6,682 bases of DNA from an uncultured Paracoccaceae bacterium (GCA_937900975.1 CALCPC010000233.1:1-6682); one strand, 5' to 3'. Positions 1 through 6,498 are shown, counted from the first letter of the stretch. The notes: generated by a model not told the origin, from the sequence alone. Program-made: numbers and translations.

Positions 1-602
1 ACACGACCGACATCATCTTCGATCCGCCCGAGGCGCGGAAAGGCAAGATCAACGTGCTGGACACGCAGGGGGAGCTTCTGGCGCTGGCCTCGCTTCACCT
101 TGGGATCGAGCAATGCTCGACCGACCGCGAGGCGCTGAAGCTATTGTCCGAGACTGTGAATGGGGCGAAGGCGCATTGGGCCTCCTTCAACTCCGACGGG
201 GCCAAGGACGTGCTGGTGTCGGGCGATGCCTCGGTGGGGATGATCTGGAACGGGTTCGGCGCAAAGGCCCGGGCCGAGGGTGCGCCGATCGAATATGCCT
301 ACCCAAAGGAGGGTTATGTCGTTTGGATGGACAATGTCGTCCTGCTCAAAGACGCACCCAATCGCGAGAGCGCGATCAAATTCATGGACTTCTTGCTGGA
401 GCCTGAGAACATCGCGGAAGTGTCGAATTTTGCCCAATACACGGCCGGGGTGACGGGCGTGACCCCGCTTTTGAGCGACGCGTTGAAAAGCTCGCCCGAA
501 CAAAATCCGCCCGCCAGCGCGCCCGCGGGCACGTTTGTCCAGGTCTGCGCGCCAGAGGTTCAGGCGCTTTACGATGCGATCTGGACGCGGCTGAAGAAAT
601 AA
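1..602 (+). CDS. Pot-type ABC transporter substrate-binding protein, C-terminal part (5' end outside window)
   Basis: This is the periplasmic binding component of an ABC importer of the spermidine/putrescine (PotD/PotF) class, which captures an amine-type solute and delivers it to the inner-membrane permease. The frame is open from the first complete codon (base 3) to TAA at 600-602, so about 200 C-terminal residues are present and the signal peptide and first lobe are missing. Family hallmarks recalled from PotF/PotD are visible: an IIFDPPEARKGKI-like stretch at the left edge, the NSDGAKDVLVSGDASVGMIW segment, a PKEG-x-VVWMDN block whose Trp (324-326) and Asp (330-332) match ligand-contact positions, then KDAPNRESAIKFMDFLLEPEN and a terminal LYDAIWTRLKK helix. 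The primary-amine oxidase begins 48 bases downstream, which supports an amine substrate. The exact ligand cannot be read from sequence; other Pot-like proteins bind different cationic or small organic solutes. Confidence 0.9.
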   Translation, partial: TTDIIFDPPEARKGKINVLDTQGELLALASLHLGIEQCSTDREALKLLSETVNGAKAHWASFNSDGAKDVLVSGDASVGMIWNGFGAKARAEGAPIEYAYPKEGYVVWMDNVVLLKDAPNRESAIKFMDFLLEPENIAEVSNFAQYTAGVTGVTPLLSDALKSSPEQNPPASAPAGTFVQVCAPEVQALYDAIWTRLKK

Positions 603-608
603 CCGACT

Positions 609-630
609 GCCCGCCCCAGCCGGGGCGGGC
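609..630 (+). other. GC-rich intercistronic hairpin after the binding-protein gene
   Basis: A perfect 9-bp inverted repeat (GCCCGCCCC / GGGGCGGGC) with a four-base loop (AGCC) begins 7 bases after the stop codon of the binding-protein gene. No T-run follows; the next bases are CCAAACATGG, and the oxidase ribosome-binding site lies 5 bases beyond the stem. It is therefore not a classical intrinsic terminator. By analogy with other ABC transporter operons, such a stem could protect the 3' end of the binding-protein message or partly attenuate read-through into the oxidase gene. That role is inferred; the hairpin itself is seen directly. Confidence 0.7.
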
Positions 631-650
631 CCAAACATGGGAGAAGACGC

Positions 651-2561
651 ATGGACGGAACCACACCGATCAGTGAAGTGTACCCGCTTTCTCCGCTGAC
701 CGCGGAGGAGATCCAGGAGGCTGTCGCCCTGATCCGCGCCGGCATTCCCGACGGCGCCAGCGCGCGGTTTGAGATGGTAGAACTGGCCGAGCCGCCGAAA
801 GGCGTCGTGCGGCGCTTTCGCCCCGGCGATCCGCTGAACCGCGAGGCCTGGGTCAACGCCTATCACATCGACCGGCCGGGCGTGACGCGCTGCCGCGTTT
901 CGCTTTCCGAAGGCAAGGTCGTGTCGCAGACGCATCTGCCCGACGCGGTGCCGATGATCGCGCCGGTGGAGTTCATGGAGGTGGAGAACGCGGTCAAAGC
1001 CGATCCGCGCTTTGTCGCCGCCTGCGCCCGGCGGGGGATCACCGACATGGACCTGGTGACCGCCGACCCCTGGTCCGCCGGCAATTTCGGCATCGCCGAG
1101 GAAGCGGGGCGCCGTGTCTCGCACGTTTTTTGCTGGGTGCGCAACGAGGCCAACGATCACCAATACGCGCATCCCATCGATGGCCTGAACGCCACGGTGG
1201 ACATCAACACCGGTGAGGTGTTGGAGGTCCGCGATGTCGGCGATGTGCCGATCCCGAAAGCGCCCTGGAACTATGACCGGCGCTATCAGGAGGTCGTGCG
1301 CCAGGATCTGCGCCCGATCAATGTCGTCCAGCCCGAGGGCGTCAGCTTTACGCTGGAAGGGCACCGCCTGTCCTGGGCCGACTGGACGCTTCAGATCGGC
1401 TTTAACGCGCGGGAAGGGCTGACGCTGCACGACATCTCCATCGCCGGGCGGCCGGTTCTGTACCGTGCGTCGATTGTCGAGATGATGGTGCCCTATGGCT
1501 CCCCCGACGGGCGGCATCCGCGCAAGAACGTCTTCGATGTCGGCGAGTACGGGATCGGGCGGCTGGTCAACCCGTTGGAGCTGGGCTGCGACTGCCTCGG
1601 CGCGATCCGCTATATCGACGCCGCGCTGAACGGCCGCGACGGGGAGGTCGAGACGATCAAAAACGCCATTTGCATCCATGAGGAAGATATGGGCGTGGCG
1701 TGGAAACACTATGATTTCCGTCTCGACACGACAGAGGTTCGGCGCGCGCGCCGGCTGGTGATCTCCACCATCGCGACGGTCGGCAATTATGAATATGGAT
1801 ACTATTGGTACCTGCATCTCGACGGCACGATTGAGTTTGAGATCAAGGCGACCGGCGTGATCAACACCACCGCCTGCGAGCCGGGCAAACCCGGGCCCTA
1901 CGGTGTGGAGGTCGTGCCGGGTGTCTTGGGCCAGATCCACCAGCACACGTTTTGCGCAAGGCTCGATTGGGCCGTCGACGGCGACGCCAACACGGCGGTG
2001 GAGTGCAACACAGAGGCTGAGCCGATGGGGCCCGCGAACCCCTATGGCAACGCCTATAAGATGGGCGAGACCGTGCTGGCGAGCGAGGCCGAGGCCTGCC
2101 GTAAGGCCGACCAGGCCAGCCACCGCTATTGGAAGTTTAAAAGCGCCGAGAAAACCGGTCTTACCGGTCTGCCGACGGCCTATAAGCTTTTGCCGACGGA
2201 TGTGGTCACGCCCTATATCTCCCCCGACGGTCCGTCGGGCCGGCGCGCGGGCTACACGTTCCAGGACCTTTGGGTTACGGCCTATGACGCCGAGGAACGG
2301 TTCCCGGCGGGAGAGTTCGTGAACGCCTCGGACGGGTCCGATGGGCTGCCGGCCTTTGTCGTCGGCGACCGGGATCTGGTCGGCACGGATCTGGTCGCTT
2401 GGCACACGTTTGGCCTGCATCACATCCCGCGGCCCGAAGACTTCCCCGTGCAGCCGTGCATCACCTGCGGGTTCAAGCTGATGCCGGTCGGGTTCTTTGA
2501 CGACAGTCATCTGCGCGACCTGCCTTGGGCGCGCAATGCCGCGAGCTGTCACGCGGGCTAA
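651..2561 (+). CDS. Copper/topaquinone primary-amine oxidase, cytosolic type
   Basis: Oxidises a primary amine to the aldehyde with release of NH3 and H2O2, using copper and a self-made topaquinone (TPQ) cofactor. The 636-residue length fits bacterial enzymes without the extra N-terminal domain: D2 about 10-95, D3 about 100-200, catalytic D4 from about 225. Key residues are all present: catalytic base Asp296 in FDVGEY, TPQ precursor Tyr380 in GNYEYG exactly 84 residues later as in Arthrobacter AGAO, copper ligands His430 and His432 (IHQH) and His591 (FGLHH), the probable disulfide Cys315-Cys341, and secondary metal site residues Asp439 and Asp580. The channel gate position, two before the catalytic base, is Val294. 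No signal peptide is visible, so the enzyme should act in the cytoplasm. The ATG follows GGGAGAAG at good spacing. The upstream binding-protein gene suggests that an imported amine is the substrate; whether that is a polyamine, an aromatic or a short aliphatic amine is unresolved. Confidence 0.96.
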   Translation: MDGTTPISEVYPLSPLTAEEIQEAVALIRAGIPDGASARFEMVELAEPPKGVVRRFRPGDPLNREAWVNAYHIDRPGVTRCRVSLSEGKVVSQTHLPDAVPMIAPVEFMEVENAVKADPRFVAACARRGITDMDLVTADPWSAGNFGIAEEAGRRVSHVFCWVRNEANDHQYAHPIDGLNATVDINTGEVLEVRDVGDVPIPKAPWNYDRRYQEVVRQDLRPINVVQPEGVSFTLEGHRLSWADWTLQIGFNAREGLTLHDISIAGRPVLYRASIVEMMVPYGSPDGRHPRKNVFDVGEYGIGRLVNPLELGCDCLGAIRYIDAALNGRDGEVETIKNAICIHEEDMGVAWKHYDFRLDTTEVRRARRLVISTIATVGNYEYGYYWYLHLDGTIEFEIKATGVINTTACEPGKPGPYGVEVVPGVLGQIHQHTFCARLDWAVDGDANTAVECNTEAEPMGPANPYGNAYKMGETVLASEAEACRKADQASHRYWKFKSAEKTGLTGLPTAYKLLPTDVVTPYISPDGPSGRRAGYTFQDLWVTAYDAEERFPAGEFVNASDGSDGLPAFVVGDRDLVGTDLVAWHTFGLHHIPRPEDFPVQPCITCGFKLMPVGFFDDSHLRDLPWARNAASCHAG

Positions 2562-3453
2562 CGCATTGAAAGGGGGGCGATTGCTGACCGGATTTGTCGT
2601 CTTCGCCCTTCTTCTCGGCTTGCTTGGCGGGGCAGCCCTGTGGCAGTCGGGCGGGTCGGTGGCTTTTGCCGTCGCCAACCTGCCCACGCATTTTTTTAAC
2701 GGCACCGTGCGGCGCGGCGTCGTCTTCGATGCCGAAACCGGCCTTAAGCTTGACATCTACAGGCCAAAGGGCGCGGGCCCCTTTCCGGTGGTCGTGTTCT
2801 TTTACGGCGGCCGGTGGACCGAGGGGCGCCGGCAGGATTATGCCTTTGTCGGCACAAGTTTGGCGCGCGCCGGCTATCTGACGGTGATCCCCGATTATCG
2901 GAAATACCCCGATGTGCGGTTCCCGGCCTTTGTCGAGGATGGTGCGCGGGCGGTTGCCTGGGTCGCACGGGAAATAGCGGAAGACCGGGGCGAGCTTGGG
3001 CGCGCGTTTCTTAGCGGTCACTCCGCGGGCGCGCATATCGGCGCGCTTTTGGCTGCGGACCGGCGGTATTTGCGGGCGGCGGGGGCGGCAGAGACGACAC
3101 TTGCCGGGTTTGCCGGGCTGGCCGGGCCCTATCACTTCACCCCTGACGCGCCAGACCTGGAGGACATGTTCGGCCCGCCACAAGCCTATCCCGAGATGCA
3201 AGTTGGCAGTTTTGCAGATGCGCAGATGCCCCCGATGCTGTTTTTATGGGGCGGCGCGGACGAAACGGTGGGGTTGATCAACATTGAACGGGTCGAGGCC
3301 GCCGCCCCCGATGCCTGTACCGCCCGCCGCGCTCACCCCGGGGGCGACCATATTGGAATGATCGCCAGCCTTGCTTGGGTCTACCGTCCGCACCGCGCTG
3401 TTTTTGGCGATCTGACGGCTTTCTTCGACGACCCGACCGCGATTTGCCGGTAA
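2536..3453 (+). CDS. Alpha/beta hydrolase (BD-FAE/HSL-like esterase family) with N-terminal membrane anchor
   Basis: Serine hydrolase of the alpha/beta fold, probably a carboxylesterase acting outside the inner membrane. From the chosen start (305 residues) it has a basic N-terminus (MPRAVTRANALKGGR), a hydrophobic signal or anchor segment at about 17-36, then the hydrolase domain. Visible motifs are FFYGGRW, a variant of the HGGGW oxyanion loop (about 88-94); nucleophile Ser163 in GHSAG; acid probably Asp242 in WGGADETV; and His272 in GGDHIGM. The start is uncertain. ATG 2536 overlaps the oxidase gene by 26 bases and keeps the positive n-region but has no clear ribosome-binding site. TTG 2581 follows AAAGGGGGG at good spacing but loses the charges. 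ATG 2497 would overlap by 65 bases. Overlap or near-contact implies co-transcription with the amine oxidase. Substrate is unknown; family members act on esters or amides, and a link to amine catabolism is only contextual. Confidence 0.85.
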   Translation: MPRAVTRANALKGGRLLTGFVVFALLLGLLGGAALWQSGGSVAFAVANLPTHFFNGTVRRGVVFDAETGLKLDIYRPKGAGPFPVVVFFYGGRWTEGRRQDYAFVGTSLARAGYLTVIPDYRKYPDVRFPAFVEDGARAVAWVAREIAEDRGELGRAFLSGHSAGAHIGALLAADRRYLRAAGAAETTLAGFAGLAGPYHFTPDAPDLEDMFGPPQAYPEMQVGSFADAQMPPMLFLWGGADETVGLINIERVEAAAPDACTARRAHPGGDHIGMIASLAWVYRPHRAVFGDLTAFFDDPTAICR

Positions 3454-3458
3454 CGCGC

Positions 3459-3566
3459 GTGCCGCCGGTCCGGTCGTGGTCGGCTTATTTTGAGGCGCTT
3501 CGGGAAAACCTGGATCCGCTAGCACCGCCTGAAATCGAGGGTTTCAAGGCGCAAGGCGCTGCTTGA
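3459..3566 (+). CDS. Possible 35-codon small ORF in the convergent gap
   Basis: A GTG at 3459, 5 bases after the hydrolase stop codon and in another frame, opens 35 codons ending in TGA (3564-3566). The product would contain SWSAYFEALRENLDPL followed by APPEIEGFKAQGAA, which is less arginine-rich and more protein-like than the usual shadow frames here. There is no clear ribosome-binding site, and the frame continues upstream as a shadow inside the hydrolase gene. It could be a translationally coupled small protein, a decayed fragment of a former gene, or chance. I do not recognise the product. The rest of the gap (3567-3639) shows no strong terminator with a T-run for either converging gene. 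Confidence 0.2.
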   Translation: MPPVRSWSAYFEALRENLDPLAPPEIEGFKAQGAA

Positions 3567-3639
3567 TGTCTGGGGTATTTCACGAAACGCCCAAGGGTAG
3601 GGCTCCGGTCGAAAGCGGCTTTGCCCGCGCAGATCCAGC

Positions 3640-4431
3640 TCAGCTTTCGGTCCAAGCGGGGGTGCGCTTTTCCAGGAAGGCCTCAATCCCTTCTTTGGCG
3701 TCGCGGTTCAGCATGTTCTCAACCATCACCGCCTGCGCATAGGAATAGGCATCGGCAAGACGCATCTCGGCCTGGGCATAAAACGCGGCCTTGCCGATCC
3801 GGACAGTGGCCGCGGATTTTGAGGCGATCTCCGCGGCCAGCGCGTTGGTAGTGGCGCGCAAAGCGTCGGCGGGCACGACATCGCTGACCAGGCCGTGACG
3901 CTCAGCCTCCTCCGCCGAAAGCGGGCGACCGGTCAGCAGCATCCGCATCGCCTGCTTGCGCGGCACATTGCGCGACAGCGCGACCATGGGGGTCGAGCAG
4001 AAAAGGCCGATATCGACGCCGGGCGTGGCAAACTGGGCCGTGTCCGACGCAACAGCCAGATCGGCGCTGGCGACCAACTGACAGCCCGCTGCCGTGGCCA
4101 TGCCGCCAACCTCGGCGATCACGGGCCGGGGGCAGGCGACGATGGCCTGCATCACGGCCGAGCATTCCGCCATCGTTTCCTCAAAAAAATGCCGGCCGCC
4201 ATCGGGGGCGGCCCGGGCGGCGGTCATTTCCTTGAGATCGTGGCCCGCGCAGAACACAGGACCCTTGGCCGCGAGGATAATCGCACGGATGGCCGGATCG
4301 GCGCCGAGGGCCGCGACCTCCTCTCCCAGCCGGGCCAGCATCGCGCGGGAAAGGCTGTTGCGCGCCCGCGGCCGGTTGAGCGTAAGCGTGGCTATGGCAC
4401 CGGCGCGGGTGCTGAGCAGGATGTCGTCCAT
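3640..4431 (-). CDS. Crotonase-fold protein of the ECHDC3 type (enoyl-CoA hydratase/isomerase family) lacking both catalytic Glu
   Basis: A 263-residue member of the enoyl-CoA hydratase/isomerase superfamily, which binds acyl-CoA thioesters through a two-part oxyanion hole. The first part is seen at FCAGHDLKEM (60-69), the second around MATAAGCQLVASADLAVASD (111-130). The two glutamates that perform hydration in classical crotonase (rat E144 and E164) fall here at Gln118 (AAGCQ) and Gly138 (TPGVD). The stretch from about 108 to 165, including TPGVDIGLFCSTP and VPRKQAM, closely follows human ECHDC3 as I recall it, so this is an ECHDC3-type protein rather than a standard hydratase. An oxyanion-hole-only reaction such as thioester hydrolysis, decarboxylation or isomerisation is possible. 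The start is ATG 4431 because AGGAAAGGA sits 5 bases upstream; ATG 4461 in frame is the alternative. It is the last gene of the minus-strand operon, 75 bases after the DenD-like gene. Confidence 0.92.
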   Translation of the reverse strand: MDDILLSTRAGAIATLTLNRPRARNSLSRAMLARLGEEVAALGADPAIRAIILAAKGPVFCAGHDLKEMTAARAAPDGGRHFFEETMAECSAVMQAIVACPRPVIAEVGGMATAAGCQLVASADLAVASDTAQFATPGVDIGLFCSTPMVALSRNVPRKQAMRMLLTGRPLSAEEAERHGLVSDVVPADALRATTNALAAEIASKSAATVRIGKAAFYAQAEMRLADAYSYAQAVMVENMLNRDAKEGIEAFLEKRTPAWTES

Positions 4432-4484
4432 CTCGGTCCTTTCCTGGTTCTGCCAGACCATGCCACCCCCTGACCCGTCTGGGA

Positions 4485-4508
4485 AGGGCCGGCGCCGTCG
4501 TCGGCCCT
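4485..4508 (-). other. Intercistronic hairpin overlapping the stop codon of the DenD-like gene
   Basis: A 7-bp inverted repeat (AGGGCCG / CGGCCCT) with a 10-base loop spans the end of the DenD-like gene and the first bases of the gap before the ECHDC3-like gene. No T-run follows on the minus strand, so it is not a standard terminator. It could act as a processing or stability element between the two cistrons, or be chance in GC-rich DNA. Confidence 0.35.
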
Positions 4509-5478
4509 ACGCGCCCCGGACGATATCGTCCTCTAGAAACCAGCGCACGCTGTCTTCAAAGGATGCATCCGCGCGAAACCCAAGGGCCAGCGCATGGTCG
4601 GGGCGAAAATGCCCCCGCCAGCCGGCGACGATGCCCGCGATCACGGGATCGGCGTCCCAAGTAATCCGCGCCGCGGCATCCGGCCCGGCAACGCGGGTCA
4701 TCGCGTCGATCATTGCGCCGATTGTGTCGGTGCGTCCGGGCAGATTGAAGCAGCGGTTTGGCCCCAACGCCGCACGCTCCACCTCGGCCGCGTGGATCAA
4801 ATTGTCGGTGACCGTGCGGGGGGCAGAGTGCCAGACGGCAAAGTCGCGTCCGACGGGGCAGTTTGCCGTGCGCCCCTCTAGCGTGTCGCGAAAGATCGAC
4901 GACATGAAAGAGGACGCCGCCGCGTTCGCCTTGCCCGGGCGGATCGAGACCGTGGGCAACCGCAGACCGCGCCCGTCGAGAAAACCCTTCCGGCTCATAT
5001 CCGTTAGCAAAAGCTCGGCCATGGCTTTTTGTGTGCCGTAGGAGGTTTGCGGGTTCAGTTCCACCCCGTCGGTGACAAGATCGGGCGCCGTGCCGCCATG
5101 GACCGCCACCGAAGACGCATAGACGACAATGGGGCTGTTGGCCGCCGCCCGCGCAGCCTCGAACACCGCGATGCTGCCCATCAGATTAACGCGCATCCCC
5201 AAATCGAACTCAGCCTCCGCCGCGCCGGACACCACCGCCGCGAGATGAAAGATGACATCGAAAGCCGGCTCGAACAGCCGCCCAACTGCGGCGTTGTCGG
5301 CGATGTCCAGAGCCACGGACCGGCAAGGAACCGGGCCCGTGGGCGGCGGCGGCGGGGTCAGGTCGGCCAGCACAATCTCAGCGATCCGAGCCGCGCCAAG
5401 CGTCCCCTTGGTTTGCAGTCGGGCGGCCAGTTTCTGGCCGAGAAAGCCACCGCCCCCGGTGATCAAGATGCGTGTCAT
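4507..5478 (-). CDS. denD: NAD-dependent epimerase/dehydratase family protein, D-erythronate dehydrogenase (DenD)-like
   Basis: Extended short-chain dehydrogenase of 323 residues, probably oxidising a sugar acid with NAD+. In characterised D-erythronate catabolism, DenD converts D-erythronate to the 2-keto acid. Visible elements are the nucleotide-binding TGGGGFLG (7-14), an acidic residue at the end of strand 2 (LADL, Asp39) that favours NAD over NADP, YASSVAVHG (120-128) and the active-site Tyr147-x3-Lys151 (SYGTQK). The DenD-like core is GLRLPTVSIRPGKANAAASSF (about 171-191) followed by SAPRTVTDNLIHA (218-230). A proline run at 42-46 in the segment after strand 2 is unusual. The ATG follows AAGGGGG at 7-base spacing, and the gene starts 12 bases after the SDR stop, so the two are co-transcribed. 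No OtnK kinase, OtnC aldolase or OtnI isomerase lies in the window, so the erythronate substrate is not confirmed and the symbol is tentative. Confidence 0.88.
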   Translation of the reverse strand: MTRILITGGGGFLGQKLAARLQTKGTLGAARIAEIVLADLTPPPPPTGPVPCRSVALDIADNAAVGRLFEPAFDVIFHLAAVVSGAAEAEFDLGMRVNLMGSIAVFEAARAAANSPIVVYASSVAVHGGTAPDLVTDGVELNPQTSYGTQKAMAELLLTDMSRKGFLDGRGLRLPTVSIRPGKANAAASSFMSSIFRDTLEGRTANCPVGRDFAVWHSAPRTVTDNLIHAAEVERAALGPNRCFNLPGRTDTIGAMIDAMTRVAGPDAAARITWDADPVIAGIVAGWRGHFRPDHALALGFRADASFEDSVRWFLEDDIVRGA

Positions 5479-5490
5479 GGCCGTGCCCCC

Positions 5491-6210
5491 TTAGCCCGAC
5501 CAGCCGCCGTCGATGATGTTGAATTGCCCGGTCATAAAGGCACTTTCGTCGGAGGCGAGGTAGACGGCGAGGGCCGCGATCTCCCCCGCTTCGGCGATGC
5601 GGCCCATTGGCTGGCGCGCGGTAAAGGCCTTCAGCGCCGCCTCATAATCGCCGGTTGCCCGCAGCCGGTTGTGCATGGAGGGGCTGTCGACGGTGCCGGG
5701 ACAGATCGCGTTGCAGCGCACGCCCTGATCGATGTAGTCGCGGGCGACGGATTTTGTCAGGCCCAGAACGGCCGCTTTGGTCGTCCCGTAGATGCAGCGG
5801 TTTGGCGCGCCGAGGATGGAGGATGCCGCCGACGACATGTTGATGATCGCGCCTTGGCGTCGCTCGAGCATCGCGGGCAAGGCCGCGCGAATGGTCCAAA
5901 ACATGGAGCGGACATTGAGGTCGAAGGCCATCGCCCATTCTTCGAGCGCGGCGTCCAGGATGGTGCCGATGTGGACAAATCCCGCGCAGTTGAACAGGAT
6001 TTCGGGCGCGTCGCCCCCGACGCCGGCATCGCCCGCGGCCTTGTCGGTCACGTTCAGCGCGGCGGTGCGGCAGTCCAACCCGGCCAAAAGGCCCGTGTCG
6101 ATGTCGGTGGCCAAGACGTCGGCGCCCTCGGCCATGAAGGCCTCGACCGTCGCGCGCCCAATCCCCTGGCCGGCGGCGGTGATCAAGGCCCGTTTTCCGC
6201 GCAATCTCAT
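5491..6210 (-). CDS. Classical SDR dehydrogenase, DHRS6/BDH2-like (hydroxy-acid or sugar-acid dehydrogenase)
   Basis: A 239-residue NAD(H)-dependent short-chain dehydrogenase, a typical length for the classical family. Cofactor motif TAAGQGIG (11-18), acidic Asp36 in ATDID pointing to NAD, NCAG (74-77), Asn99, Ser127, and catalytic Tyr141-x3-Lys145 (YGTTK); it ends IDGGWSG. The sequence follows human DHRS6/BDH2 closely throughout, e.g. LFN-x-AGFVH, LNVRSM, NRC-x-Y and RCN-x-x-CPGTVD. The three arginines that line the DHRS6 substrate pocket (R144, R188, R205) are matched by Arg138, Arg182 and Arg199, so the substrate probably carries a carboxylate. Bacterial relatives include 2-keto-3-deoxy-L-fuconate dehydrogenase; 3-hydroxybutyrate is another candidate. 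Start ATG 6210 is set by GAGGGAGAG just upstream and by homology. The frame stays open far upstream (beyond 6582), but that part is arginine/proline-rich and not SDR-like. First gene of the minus-strand operon. Confidence 0.95.
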   Translation of the reverse strand: MRLRGKRALITAAGQGIGRATVEAFMAEGADVLATDIDTGLLAGLDCRTAALNVTDKAAGDAGVGGDAPEILFNCAGFVHIGTILDAALEEWAMAFDLNVRSMFWTIRAALPAMLERRQGAIINMSSAASSILGAPNRCIYGTTKAAVLGLTKSVARDYIDQGVRCNAICPGTVDSPSMHNRLRATGDYEAALKAFTARQPMGRIAEAGEIAALAVYLASDESAFMTGQFNIIDGGWSG

Positions 6211-6244
6211 AATGTCTCTCCCTCGCGACGTCTGCTTTGGCCCG

Positions 6245-6272
6245 ACCATACGGAACGCGCGGGCGATGTCAC
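6245..6272 (-). promoter_or_regulatory. Candidate sigma70-like promoter of the SDR-DenD-ECHDC3 operon
   Basis: Read on the minus strand, GTGACA (6272-6267; five of six to TTGACA) and TATGGT (6250-6245; four of six to TATAAT) are separated by 16 bases. Transcription would begin near 6238 and give a leader of about 28 bases, containing the GAGGGAGAG ribosome-binding site, before ATG 6210. Position and spacing are good, but a match of this quality can arise by chance. Confidence 0.4.
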
Positions 6273-6471
6273 TGGCCAAGGTGCGCCCCGGTGTGTCCTG
6301 CGAGCGTGCCGGCACTTTGGGATATCCTCGGCGCGCCCGCGCCATAATGTGTCCCGGGCGCGTCCGCGCGCGCAGGCGTGACCCGCGGGCGTCCATTGGG
6401 ATAGGCGACAGACCTTTTGCGCGGCACGCGCGTCGAGACGGGGGAGGTGATGGGGTGGCTTGGAAAACGCG

Positions 6472-6498
6472 GCCCCGATCCCCGGAAGGGATCAGGGC
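6472..6498 (-). terminator. Hairpin, possible weak terminator on the minus strand
   Basis: An inverted repeat has a perfect inner stem GATCCC/GGGATC (6477-6482 and 6488-6493), a 5-base loop, one C-A mismatch, then four more pairs. On the minus strand it is followed by CCGCG and then TTTT (6467-6464 region), a short T-run at slightly long distance. It might end a minus-strand transcript coming from beyond the right edge. The T-run is short and no upstream gene is seen, so an operator or chance structure is equally possible. Confidence 0.3.

Noticed and set aside
2156..2172. Tandem 8-base direct repeat ACCGGTCT within the amine oxidase gene
   Set aside because: It encodes the normal TGLTGL segment of the protein; a short chance repeat with no sign of instability.
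141..2756. Very long (871-codon) open frame on the minus strand opposite the amine oxidase gene
   Set aside because: Antisense shadow of a GC-rich gene with strong third-base GC; the product is rich in Arg, His, Pro and Gly with no family motif, while the plus strand encodes a complete enzyme with all catalytic residues.
3610..3649. Inverted repeat CGAAAGC ... GCTTTCG as a terminator between the converging genes
   Set aside because: Only 7 bp with a 26-base loop, it overlaps the end of the crotonase-fold gene, and no T-run follows on either strand.
5029..6381. 450-codon plus-strand open frame opposite the DenD-like and SDR genes
   Set aside because: Low-complexity Arg/Gly/Asp-rich product, antisense to two well-supported dehydrogenases.
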